A DNA stretch of 34,627 bases from Planctomyces sp. (GTDB taxonomy: Bacteria; Planctomycetota; Planctomycetia; Planctomycetales; Planctomycetaceae). Numbering within the stretch: the first letter of the stretch is position 1; the number at the start of each line of letters is the position of its first letter. Positions 15,818 to 25,065 of the stretch are shown here, piece after piece. The position numbers and the translations under genes were made by a program. The stretch spans positions 1 to 34,627 of the forward strand of contig SXKJ01000343.1 of the NCBI GenBank assembly GCA_005778115.1. Direction: 5' to 3'. The notes under the pieces were generated by a model that saw only the letters and a list, made by a program, of their open reading frames with translations, ran no database searches and had not been told where the DNA came from.

Positions 15818-18800
15818 CTATTCCGGTTGGATCAGTGCTCGTGCTTCGGCGATCAGGCGGCGTGTTTCGGGGGCGTCCTTGGAGAAGCCGGTCGGAAGAT
15901 CAACCACCAAGCGAAGCATATCACGTGCAGTCTGATGTTCGCCGAGTTTCCAAAGCGTCATCGAGAGCATGGAGAAGTGCAGGGCGAGCACATTGGGCGA
16001 TGGCTTTTTCAGGCCGAGCGATTCCTCCAGTTCTTTCCGAGCGGCGGCCGCATCTTTGGGGAGTGCTTTGAGTGCGTCGAGCAGTTGCTCCAGCGTGCCT
16101 CGTTTGTCGGCGGCCTGTTCGAGCTGGATCGACTTCAGCAGTTGTTCGCGAGCGGCCGGATAGTCTCCGGCGTAGTACAGCGCGGTCCCCAGCGTGTGGA
16201 TGCTGTTGGGATTGTTTGGAACCAGTTCGACCGAGCGGCGTGCCAGTTCGATGGATTTGGGAATGGATCGCACGGAGGGATCGGGGGCCACAGCAAGCAG
16301 CCAGGCGGTGGAGTTGGAGTAGTTCGCTTCTTGTTGCGGAGTCAGTGGTGAGGTTGCCAACGACGGGAGCTGAATCGACGCCTGAATGGACGACTTCAAG
16401 AACGGAATCGCTTGGTCCTGTTGATTCTTCTCCCACAGCGCGTCGGCCCAGGCATACATCCAGTTGGCTGCGTGGCTGGCGATCCAATTGTCTTTGGGAA
16501 ATTTCTGTCGCGCGACCAGCAATCGCTCGGAGACTTTCTGCCAGAGCGGAGAACCGATCTCGGCGTTTCGAGTCAGCAGGCAACCGGTCAACTGCTCGAT
16601 CATTGCTCCGAGTAAGTCTCGATGATGCTCGTAGAGATCGGGGTACTCATCCACGTTGGGTTGCAATAGTTCGACCGCTTTTCCGAACTGTTCGTAGCTT
16701 GAATCGTGTTTCTTTTCGGCTCGGTCGTAGTAGCCCTGGCTGACGTACATCCGGGAGAGAAACATGCGGGTGTGGGTCGTCTTAGGGGACTGTTGATAAG
16801 CCTTCAATCGAATGTCGAAGGATTCTTGAAACGCTTTCTGGAAGTCCTCGACTCGACCGAGCGATCGCAGGTGTGTCGAGTAGTCGTGCAGCGCCATTGC
16901 CAGCTCATTCGCCACAACGGGATTGGACGACTTCTGTCGGAGATCACGAAACGTCGCGATCGCTTCTTCATAGCGACCGACGGCCTCCACTCCTTTTCCG
17001 AGGTATCTGAGGACCACGCATTCGTTGGTGATGGCATTCCCTTTCTTGCCCAGAAATTCGAGGTTGTCCGGTTGCTGCCGCAAGACGGTGTCGATTGCGG
17101 CGAGATCTTTGTGGAAGAACTCCAACGATTTCTGAGGTCGGCCAATGTCTTTGTAGAGCACTCCCAACTGCCAGTACGGCACGGTTGCCAGGTCGTTCAA
17201 GTACAGATCATCGGGACTGGATTTCAAATCCGCTTCGATGAGTTCCGCCGCCTGGAGAAGCAGCTTCTCCGCTTTCTCGCTGTCTCGCAGGCTGCGGAGA
17301 ATTTCGCCGGAGTTAATCAGCGCTTTGATTCGCTGCCGGCGCACGGCGGGATTGTCTCCCTGTCGCTTGGCTAGGTTTTCGTAGAGCTGCAGCGTGTCGT
17401 CGAAGAGCCGTTTGCTGAGAGCCTGTTGTCCGGGCTGATTGCGGAGCGACCCGCCCAGCACGGCCAGCGAGTTGATCGCCCTCATCGTTTCGTTCAAGCT
17501 GGCTTCGGCTTGATTCTGAGCTTGCTCGGCCTTCAGTCGTTCCGCATCGGCGAGCGTTCGCTGTTGTTCGGCTTGCTTGAGTGCGTTTTCGGCGATGACT
17601 CGTTGCTGTTCGGCGTTCGAATGAGCGGCCTCCGCGAGGCGGCGTTGTTCGCGAGCCTCGTCGCGTTGTCGATCGGCGTCGATGCGTAGGATGTCGGCTC
17701 GCTGTTTGTCGTGCCTGGCTTGCTGCTCACTGAGCGTGGCTCGCTGAGCCTCGCGCATGATGCCGGCGGCTCCGACAATCGTCAGCAGGACCGTCAACAT
17801 GGTCAGTGACGAGATCGCCGGATAACGGTGGACCCACTTCCAAGTCCGCTCGAACGAGCCGGCCGGTCGAGCGGAAATCGTGTCTCCTGCTTGCACACGT
17901 CGCAGATCGTCCGCCAGGGCGGCGGCGGTGGAATAGCGGCGTTCGGGCGATTTCTCCAAACACTTCAGGCAGATCGTTTCGAGGTCTCGCGGGACGCGCG
18001 GTTGCAATTGTCGTGGCGGGACCGCTTCCGTTGTGCGGACTTGTTCGAGCGTGTCGAACAGCGATGAACCTCGGAAGGGGGGCCGACCTGTCAGCAGTTC
18101 GTACAGAATCGCACCGAGCGAATAGATTTCCTGAGCCGGGCTGACATCATCCGCGGTTCCGGCTGCTTGTTCGGGAGCCATATAGCTCGGCGTGCCGATG
18201 ACCTGCCCTGTCGCAGTCAATTCACTGTGACTGCCAAGCACGCGAGCCAGCCCGAAGTCGCTGATCTTGGTTTGCAATTCGTAGCCACGCTCGCCAGAGC
18301 GTGGGTTTGAGTCTTCGCCATCCCATGCTTTGGCGAACGTAGCTACGTCTTGTGGCGTGATCTGCCCCATCGGGATTGTTGTGCTCGATTGCAGACTGGG
18401 AGGCCGCTCGGTCAGCAGCACGTTCGCGGGCTTTAAATCCCGATGCACAACGCCTCGTTCGTGAGCGTACTGTGTGGTCCGCGCGAGTTGCTCGATGATG
18501 CGGGCGGCTTCGAGCGGTGGGAGCGGTCGGCCGCCAAGCCACTCGTGGAGAGTGCCGCCGGGGACGTACTCCAGTGACAGGAACGGCAGACCGCGATGCT
18601 CGCCGACTTCGTGAATTTGCACGATGCCTGGATGCTGCAACTGCGCGACGGCCTGAGCCTCCTGCTGAATGCGGGCGAGCACCTCTTTGTTGGCGACGCC
18701 ACCGGCTAACAGCATCTTGAGGGCGACGATGCGATTCAGGATTTGCTATTTTGCTCGGAAGACAACCGCCATGCCGCCACGGCCGATCTCTTCGAGCAGT

Positions 18801-19327
18801 TCGTAGCCCGGCGGCGGTTCGACCGGTCGTGCATCGCGTGCCTTTCGCGGCCACTGCGCCTTCCGCCGCGAATCGCTGTCTCCCAGTTCCGTCGATGAAG
18901 GACCGTCGCCACGACTGACATCGTCCGGCATCATCGTCGCGGCATTGTCGGCGAACGCGGAATCGAGTTCGTCGCCCCAGCCCTCGTCCTCGATCGCTCC
19001 GTGAACTGCGAACAGTCGTTGTAGCCTCTCGACATGCTACGGGAACCGTGCGGTGAAGTCTTCCAGCTTGGGCTTTTCGCCGAACTCTTCTCGAAGCAGC
19101 ACCTCATGGTAAATGAGGTCGAGCAGTTGTTCCTCGTTCTTCGCAACCAATTCAAACGGTGGGCCGAGTTGTTCAACGACGACCCGCTTGCCGCTCTTCC
19201 AGCGACTCCGCAACTCACCCGCCAGCATCTCGACTTGATCGCTGAACGATGCCGAGAGGCTGTCGATGTTTTCGCGAATGATGATCGGCACGGACGGTGA
19301 TGGTTCGGCTGCGAGTTTGTCAGACAT
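15818..19327 (-). pseudogene. Large Ser/Thr protein kinase with TPR tail, interrupted by two in-frame amber codons
   Basis: One continuous frame of 1170 codons encodes a planctomycete-type Hanks kinase, broken by TAG at 19037-19039 and 18746-18748. Part 1 (96 aa) is the N-terminal helical region. Part 2 (96 codons) includes YELLEEIGRGGMAVVFRAK, the glycine-rich loop. Part 3 begins QILNRIVALKMLLAGG, with the ATP-binding Lys, and continues with HRDLKPANVLL, ISDFGLARVLG, SYMAPEQAAG, a membrane segment (SSLTMLTVLLTIVGAAGIM), a long coiled coil and TPR-like repeats. Both ambers fall where Gln (CAG) would fit the family. A start at the Met after VALK would yield a kinase lacking the P-loop and that Lys. 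The gene's own stop is also TAG, so TAG is not a normal sense codon here. The ATG overlaps the sigma factor gene by 8 bp. It also contains a 66-bp repeat (18281-18346). Confidence 0.85.
18281..18346. repeat. 66-bp GTAG...CTAC element inside the kinase domain
   Basis: The arms 18281-18305 and 18322-18346 match at 21 of 25 positions as reverse complements. Each arm is GTAG plus a hairpin; on the plus strand the left one is GTAG, CCACGCTC, loop GCCA, GAGCGTGG. The element equals 22 codons and is translated from VATFAKAW to GERGY between HRDLKPANVLL and the KISDFG motif. A sibling with the same arms and the same 66-bp length lies between genes at 23025-23090. Confidence 0.93.
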
Positions 19328-19916
19328 GCGATTGTTCCAATCCCAATTCTTCGGCAACGCGATCGAGCGCTCGCGTCAGTCTCATGCGGACGGCGTTGGC
19401 CTGGTCGCCGGTCTGAGCGGCGATCGCGGTCCAATCGAGTCCCTCGGCTCGTTGCTCCATCAGCTTCAATTCCTCAGGAGCGAGCCGGCTGCGAACTTGT
19501 TCGAGCAGCTCGCGGCTGACGAGCACCGAGACCGGTCCCGGCTGCGGTGACGCGAACTGCATCTGCTCGCCGTTGTCCTGTTCGATCGAGACATCGCGTC
19601 GTCCGTCACGACGATCCGCCTGTGATCGTCGCGCCCAGTCGATGACTCGATTGCGAGCCATCGTGACGAGCAGCTTCAGCAGCTCTTCCGGAGTTTGGAT
19701 GTCGTACTGTCCCGCGGCCGTGCGAACAAAGAAGCCCGCCAACACCGACTGGCAGATGTCGATCGAGTCCACCAGCCGCCGCAACCGAGCATCCGTCAGC
19801 CGCACGCGAATCGCTCGCCGCAGTTCCGGCTCATAGGTCCGCACCAGCTCCTCAGCCGCCGCCGCGTCTCCTCCGCGAACTTTTCCCAGCAGCTCCCCCA
19901 CGGATATCGCACCCAT
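19320..19916 (-). CDS. ECF-type RNA polymerase sigma factor
   Basis: This 198-aa sigma-70-family factor of the ECF type has only regions 2 and 4. Region 2 includes VDSIDICQSVLAGFFVRTAAGQYDIQTPEELLKLLVTMARNRVIDWAR, typical of the planctomycete subgroup with the DICQSVL motif. Region 4 is LAPEELKLMEQRAEGLDWTAIAAQTGDQANAVRMRLTRALDRV, a helix-turn-helix that reads the -35 element. The start ATG at 19916 follows AGGAG by 8 nt. The 3' end overlaps the kinase gene by 8 bp. ECF factors paired with Hanks kinases are thought to be controlled by phosphorylation. If the kinase is dead because of its amber codons, this sigma factor may be unregulated. Confidence 0.93.
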   Translation of the reverse strand: MGAISVGELLGKVRGGDAAAAEELVRTYEPELRRAIRVRLTDARLRRLVDSIDICQSVLAGFFVRTAAGQYDIQTPEELLKLLVTMARNRVIDWARRSQADRRDGRRDVSIEQDNGEQMQFASPQPGPVSVLVSRELLEQVRSRLAPEELKLMEQRAEGLDWTAIAAQTGDQANAVRMRLTRALDRVAEELGLEQSHV

Positions 19917-19975
19917 TCAACAACTCCTCGTGTCCCTTAATCGTCCTGACAAATTCAAGGCTGACAGACTGCAAA

Positions 19976-20037
19976 CAGGCGACCGGAGCGGCGTCAGCCC
20001 AATGGCATTTACTTTCGTGAGCGGCAAGGCGCTAGCC
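19976..20037. repeat. Composite palindromic repeat, copy 2
   Basis: The sequence CAGGCGACCGGAGCGGCGTC... runs into AATGGCA, TTTACTTTC and then GTGAGCGGCAAGGCGCTAGCC. It is the reverse complement of 134-194 with few changes. The second half is a GTGAG-led class B hairpin with a GCTA loop; the first half is a class C arm. Confidence 0.85.
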
Positions 20038-20112
20038 GCCGGTTTTTTGCCGGGAAAATCGCCGACACCTCACCGGTGTTTATCGCCATTCCGCTCAAAG
20101 TTAGTGCCATTG

Positions 20113-20173
20113 GGCGTCAGCCCCAGGGTCCGTCTCGATGTTACCGGGGGGCTGACGCCGCCCCGCTCGCCTG
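20113..20173. repeat. Class C inverted repeat, partly truncated left arm
   Basis: GGCGTCAGCCCC (20113-20124) pairs with GGGGCTGACGCC (20148-20159). The right arm continues into the full GCCCCGCTCGCCTG end, while the left arm is cut short after GTGCCATTGG. The same GTGCCATTGGGC junction sequence occurs in composite copy 1, which suggests one element inserted beside or into the other. Confidence 0.8.
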
Positions 20174-20357
20174 CTTTGCGTCCAGTGAGCAGGAATGAGT
20201 CTAGCGGCGATTTGGAGGAAATCATCAATCGACATTCCCGGCGAAATCACGGGCATTTGCAAATCTTCCGATTCTGTGTGCGATCCGCTGGCGGAATGCG
20301 TTTGACCAAGTGAAAGCTCTGACGGAGCACACAACTCTTCCAACGAAAGGGAACATC

Positions 20358-23012
20358 ATGCGAAAGTTGACTTGGCGAAATCTGCTGCGATCCGCGTTGC
20401 TGGCGACGGGAGTTTCGTTGGGCTTGAATGTGATCGCCGGACAATCGTTGCTGCCATCAACGGTCATCGCGGCCGACGAGGCTGGCGTGGCGGCGACGGT
20501 CGAGGAGGCCGCAAAGGTGGTCGACCTGAGCACGTTGCCGCTGCCAGAGGGGGCGAATGCTTCGTTCGGGCGGCATCTGGGGGGGCTGACTTATGAAACC
20601 GTCGGCGATTTCAAGACGGCATTTCAGTTTCAGCAAAAGCAGCTCACGAAGCTCGGCTGGAAAGAGTTGCCGGGAGCGACCAGTACGGCGGAATACCAGT
20701 CCTCAAACTTTCAGAAGAGCGGCTTCACGGTCTCGGTCACGAGCTATCCGAACGGCGATCCGTCCAAGCCGAAGTTATCGATGGTCACGATGACGAACTT
20801 GGGCAACGTGCGGCTCAGCAAGTTGCCGGTGGTGAAGGGGGCCAAGTCGGTGTTCGCAAGCGACGTGGCCGCGAGTTACTCATCCACAATCAAGACTGCC
20901 GAGGCGGTTGAGGCAACTCGCAAGCTGCTGACGGACGCGGGCTGGGAGCCGTATGGCTCGAACGGCAATCCGCCGGACTCGGAAGTGATGATGTTCAAGC
21001 GGAACGCCGTCCGGCTAGTCGCGTTCGTGGGAGTCTCGCCGGCTCAGAAAGGGCAGGTGATGATCAGCTACAGCGCGATGTTGCTGTCGGCGGACGTCCC
21101 CGCACTGCCGAACGCCAAAGAGATTGAGTTTGACGACGCTCAGAAAAAGCTGAACTTCAAGACGACGGAATCGTTCGACAACGTCGCGAAGTCTTACAAG
21201 CAGCGGCTCGCGAAGGATGGTTGGACGCCAGAGACAGACGAGCTGTATCGATCGAAATTCGGCGACGATCGTTCGTTTGGTGAACTTCGTTTCAAGAACA
21301 AAGCGAAGGACTCGTTGTTGCTCCAACTGACCGAGGAAGACGGAGCGACGAAAGTCAGATTGAGCCTGCGCACGGTCGCAGACCTGGCCGCGTTGGAAAA
21401 GAACCTGCAAGAGGCCAATGCGAAATACGCCGCGGAAGAAAAGGCTCAAAAAGAAGCGGCCGAGGCTGAAGCCAAAGTCGCAGCCAAGAAGCCGTCTGCG
21501 AAGAAACCGGCAGCAGACTCAGAAGATGGTTTTCCCGATGTCGACGCGCTGATCAAGAGCGCGGTCGGAGACGCTCTGAAGGACGCCGGCCTCGACGGCA
21601 AGAAGCCTCTGAAGGGGGCCGCCAAAGCGAACGCCGCCGATAAAGATGCCGTCAGCGTGCCGATCCCAGAAGGAGCCAAGAAGGTCACTCAAACCAGCGG
21701 CAACGTCTTGCAGGTCAAGTGGCCTGCCAACAAAGGGAAAGCGTCGGCCGAGGCTCTGCGCGATCAACTGCTCGCGGCAGGTTGGGAAGCGGAGGACGAC
21801 GCCAAGATCGAAAAGAGCTCCGGCAACGTCACGTTCACGAAGGATGGAAAGACGCTGACGATGAGCTTCGTGGACACCGGCCTCGCCGACGTCAACATGA
21901 TGCTGATCGGAATCGGCGTGAAGCTCTCTGAGGGGAAGGCCGATCCGGATGCGAAGGCTCCGACGGCCTCGTCGAAGCCAAAGTCGAAACCTGAGGGCGA
22001 TCCAGCGAGCGATGCGCTCAAAGCCGCGAAAAAGAAAATTGGCCGCAAGCCGACGAAGTCGGACGACGACGGAGACGCCCCCGTCGCCGCTCCGGCTCGT
22101 CCGGAAAAACCGAAGCGTGGCATTGCGGAGCTCGAAAAGCTGCCGACTGAAGTGAAACTCGTGGCCGATGGTAAACCGGTCTCGCTGCCGCACGTCATCG
22201 CCTACGAAATTGTCGCCAACGGCAAATGGGTAACGCGCATCCTCGCGTCCGATATGCCGATCAAAGAGTCGTCACTGATCGAAATCCTGAAGAAGAATGG
22301 CCCGGACGACGAGTTCCGGTCGAGATCGCCGCGAGTGCTCGTGGAACTCGACGATCAAGACCAGCCGCTCGACATGAGCTACGCCGGTAACCGTTCTCTG
22401 GGCAGTGCCAGCGGCAGCGGCCTGATCGGCGAAGCGATCGTCGAAGAAGGCCGAGCACGCGGCTCGTTCAAGGCGAAGAAAGAGTCTGAGTTCTTCGGCA
22501 AAACAATCATTGGCGAGATTACCTTCGACGTTCCGGTCCTGACTCGCGACAGCCAACCGACCAAGCGACTGGCCAACGCCAAGAAGCTGGAATCCTCCGG
22601 CAAGCTGTTGGTCAACGACAAGCCGATCAAGCTCGGCAGCGTCGTGGCCTACGAGGTCAAGTACGCTGACGAAATTCGCACCGCGATCTTCTTCACCGAG
22701 AAGCCGATCAACATGGCCGAGCTGAAGGCAGCACTCGCCAAAAACGGCACCGACGGATCGGCCTTTGAGCCTCAATCTCAGGTGAAAGTCCTGATCGACA
22801 AAAACGACAAGCTCTCGATGATGAACCTGTGGCACGACAACGCCTCACTGAACAGCAACTCCGACCTGATCGGCGACGTGGTCGTGGAAGACGGCAGAGC
22901 CCGCGGCACCGCGAAACTCGGTAAGGCATCGGAGTTCTTCGGCAAGACCTTCTCCTTCGACCTGACCTTCGATGTCGAAGTCCTGAAGCTGCCCGCGACG
23001 GCCAAAGAGTGA
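20358..23012 (+). CDS. Large secreted protein with internally repeated domains, function unknown
   Basis: This 884-aa protein has a signal peptide (MRKLTWRNLLRSALLATGVSLGLNVIAGQSLL...VIAADE). The N-terminal half carries several repeats of one domain ending in LxxxGW: TKLGWKEL, LTDAGWEPYG, LAKDGWTPE and, after a Lys/Ala-rich linker (about 345-415), LLAAGWEAED. The C-terminal half has two copies of another domain, each with KLVxDGKPVxL/LLVNDKPIKL, VxAYEV, a KNG turn, GRARGSFKAKKESEFFGKT / GRARGTAKLGKASEFFGKT and FDVPVL / FDVEVL. The start is supported by AAAGGGA before ATG 20358. No named family is recognised; the tandem architecture suggests a binding or structural exoprotein. Confidence 0.8.
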   Translation: MRKLTWRNLLRSALLATGVSLGLNVIAGQSLLPSTVIAADEAGVAATVEEAAKVVDLSTLPLPEGANASFGRHLGGLTYETVGDFKTAFQFQQKQLTKLGWKELPGATSTAEYQSSNFQKSGFTVSVTSYPNGDPSKPKLSMVTMTNLGNVRLSKLPVVKGAKSVFASDVAASYSSTIKTAEAVEATRKLLTDAGWEPYGSNGNPPDSEVMMFKRNAVRLVAFVGVSPAQKGQVMISYSAMLLSADVPALPNAKEIEFDDAQKKLNFKTTESFDNVAKSYKQRLAKDGWTPETDELYRSKFGDDRSFGELRFKNKAKDSLLLQLTEEDGATKVRLSLRTVADLAALEKNLQEANAKYAAEEKAQKEAAEAEAKVAAKKPSAKKPAADSEDGFPDVDALIKSAVGDALKDAGLDGKKPLKGAAKANAADKDAVSVPIPEGAKKVTQTSGNVLQVKWPANKGKASAEALRDQLLAAGWEAEDDAKIEKSSGNVTFTKDGKTLTMSFVDTGLADVNMMLIGIGVKLSEGKADPDAKAPTASSKPKSKPEGDPASDALKAAKKKIGRKPTKSDDDGDAPVAAPARPEKPKRGIAELEKLPTEVKLVADGKPVSLPHVIAYEIVANGKWVTRILASDMPIKESSLIEILKKNGPDDEFRSRSPRVLVELDDQDQPLDMSYAGNRSLGSASGSGLIGEAIVEEGRARGSFKAKKESEFFGKTIIGEITFDVPVLTRDSQPTKRLANAKKLESSGKLLVNDKPIKLGSVVAYEVKYADEIRTAIFFTEKPINMAELKAALAKNGTDGSAFEPQSQVKVLIDKNDKLSMMNLWHDNASLNSNSDLIGDVVVEDGRARGTAKLGKASEFFGKTFSFDLTFDVEVLKLPATAKE

Positions 23013-23024
23013 CCGGCTGAGTTT

Positions 23025-23090
23025 GTAGCCACGCTCGCCGAGAGCGTGGGTTTTCCGCGTACTTCCCACACTCTTGGCGAGCGTGGCTAC
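23025..23090. repeat. 66-bp GTAG...CTAC element, intergenic copy
   Basis: The arms 23025-23050 and 23065-23090 match at 24 of 26 positions as reverse complements around a 14-nt centre. The left arm is GTAG, CCACGCTC, loop GCCGA, GAGCGTGG. It has the same arm sequence and the same total length as the element inside the kinase gene. It lies 13 bp after the stop of the secreted protein gene. Confidence 0.95.
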
Positions 23091-23104
23091 TCAAAGACCA
23101 AGCC

Positions 23105-23311
23105 ATGACTTTCTTCAAACGCGCCGCCTTGTCGCTGGGATTGGGGGCGATAGGTTACGCCGTCGGACTGTTCGGTGGCCTCGGCCTCGTCTTGTTGCTG
23201 TCGAGCAACCAGCACGACCGTTCGATGGAAGCCGCGATGACCGGAGCATTCGTCATCGGCCCGCTCACCGCACTACTGTTCGCGATCGTCAGCTTTGTTC
23301 GCTCGAAATGA
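23105..23311 (+). CDS. Small membrane protein, function unknown
   Basis: This 68-aa protein has two membrane segments: about residues 8-33 (LSLGLGAIGYAVGLFGGLGLVLLL) and 47-65 (GAFVIGPLTALLFAIVSFV). A short polar loop separates them. It ends in RSK. It starts 14 bp after the 66-bp repeat and ends 14 bp before the DUF3592 gene, so it may be co-transcribed with that gene. No family is recognised. Confidence 0.65.
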   Translation: MTFFKRAALSLGLGAIGYAVGLFGGLGLVLLLSSNQHDRSMEAAMTGAFVIGPLTALLFAIVSFVRSK

Positions 23312-23325
23312 GAAGCCAAATCAAT

Positions 23326-24973
23326 ATGAGCCAAACTAAACCACCGCCGCCACTCGTTCGATTCGGCTTAACCGTATTGCTTCTCCTGATGGGCTTGGGG
23401 GGCGGTGCGATGATCGCGACGGCAGTTCGAGGCGTCGGTGAGGCGAGGGAGTCCGGCTCGTGGCCGACCGTCGCGAGGAAGGTCGTCACGTCCGAGATGA
23501 AGGTCGATACGGGCCGAACCGGGAATCGCGAGAGATCAAGCGACTCGACGACCTACACCGCCAAGGTCGAGTACGAATTCGAGGTCAACGGCACCAAGCA
23601 TCGCCGCCGTTCAGGAGATGATCGGCAACAAGTCGCACACGCAGAAGTTTCTCAATAAATACCCGGTCGATGCGGCGGTGACGGTGTCGTACAAGCTGAA
23701 TGACCCCAGCGTCTGCGTGCTCGAACCGGGACGCTGGGGCGGCGTTCTTGTCTTCTTCGGGACGGGAGCGGTCTTCACACTGCTGCCGCTGGGGCTGCTG
23801 ATCCTCCTCTGGAAGCCTCGCTCCACCGTGAGCACTACGAACACGATCTCCTCCGGGAACAAACTCAAATTCGGAGCGACCGCGTTGTTGCTGGCCTTCA
23901 TTGGCATCGGCGGCGTGCCGTTGTGGCTGGGCATTCAAGGAGTTCGCGAAGCACAGGCTTCGTTGTCATGGCCAAAGGTCGAGGGTTCGATTACGCACTC
24001 CCACGTTTCGCAGTCCACCACTCGAACGCGCGACAGCAAGAGCAACAGCCGCGAGCGGATTTCGCATTCGTACTCGGCGGAGATCGAGTACGAATTCCAA
24101 GTCGAGGGAAAGACGTTGCACGGTTCGCGAATCACCGCCGTCAGCGAACAATTCGGCGACGAGGCCCACGCGCGAGCGATCAGCGAGAAGTACCCACTCG
24201 GAGCGAAGGTCCAAGTCTCGTACAACCCAGCCGATCCCAACGAGAGCCTGTTGGAACCGGGACGCTGGTCCGGCAGTGGGCTGATGTTCGCCTTAGCCGG
24301 AGGATTCATCCTTCTGCCGCTGGCGTTCCTGCGGATGATATGGCAGCCGAACGCCATCGAACGATCCGACCCGCACTTCAAGACCAAAGAACAGCGGCAG
24401 CGCTTCGGGCTCGAATTTCGCGAGCGGTTCCTCGAATGGGAACCGGGCAACCTCATCCACCTGCACCGCGATCACCTGGGGCCAATCACCGTGATCGGCG
24501 GAGCATTGATCGCCGGATTGATCGCGGGCTTGATCTTCGGACTGGCTTCCGCGCTGTGGCTCTTTTCCGAGCGCGGTCCGTTCTTCATCGCTCAAATTTA
24601 CGCAGGCGTCTCGCTGCTGCTGGCAATCGGCGGAGGCATCTGGCTGGGGCTCGACAGCCGCCGCCGCGACACACTGATCGATTGGAACCGAGGCACGATC
24701 CGACTCCAAGTCGGCTGGTCCGCTCGCGAGTATCCGCTGGACGCGATCCACGAATTGACGCTGCATGTCCCGAAGCCTGTCAAGGTGTCGAACGACTCTG
24801 GCGAAGCGGAAAAGAAAACGACCGCTCGCATCTATCTCACGATCGGCCGAAAGCGGTACGTCCTGCTCGAAACCAACCTTCACCAGGACGCCCATCGCCA
24901 CACGCAAAGCACGCTGTCGAGTGTCACCGAGCAATTGGCCAATGACCTCAAAGTCTCTTGGTCGCAGACATAA
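23326..24973 (+). pseudogene. Membrane protein with two DUF3592 domains, split by a frameshift
   Basis: The first frame (ATG 23326) gives a membrane segment (VRFGLTVLLLLMGLGGGAMI) and the first half of a DUF3592-like domain, TYTAKVEYEFEVNGTKH, then runs out of register at about 23602 and stops at 23658. The other frame continues IAAVQEMIGNKSHTQKFLNKYP and LNDPSVCVLEPGRWGG, which is the rest of that domain. It aligns with ITAVSEQFGDEAHARAISEKYP and NPADPNESLLEPGRWSG in the second, intact domain. More membrane segments and a PH-like C-terminal region (IDWNRGTIRLQVGW...YPLDAIHELTL) follow. A 451-aa product from the ATG at 23618 could still be made and would keep domain 2. It could be a true frameshift or a sequencing error. 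Confidence 0.78.
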
Positions 24974-25065
24974 GCGTCGTCGAGAAATGCTCGGCCGTGA
25001 GCCGAACGCCGATGGTCGATTTCCTTTTTCTGGGTGTTGAGCGATTCCAACTCCGAAAGGCTGCG

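Larger units (their letters stand above)
19917..20357. other. Repeat-rich spacer between sigma factor and secreted protein genes
   Basis: This 441-bp spacer separates divergent genes. It holds the sigma factor's AGGAG (19924-19928), composite repeat copy 2 (19976-20037), a class C inverted repeat (20113-20173), a weak hairpin-like Gly/Pro-coding stretch between them and the Shine-Dalgarno-like AAAGGGA before 20358. No promoter could be assigned with confidence, and no small gene is supported. Confidence 0.7.

Noticed and set aside
15818..19327. TAG read as an amino acid throughout this genome
   Set aside because: Several genes here, including the kinase itself, the Dabb gene and a DUF1501 gene, end in TAG, so TAG works as a normal stop.
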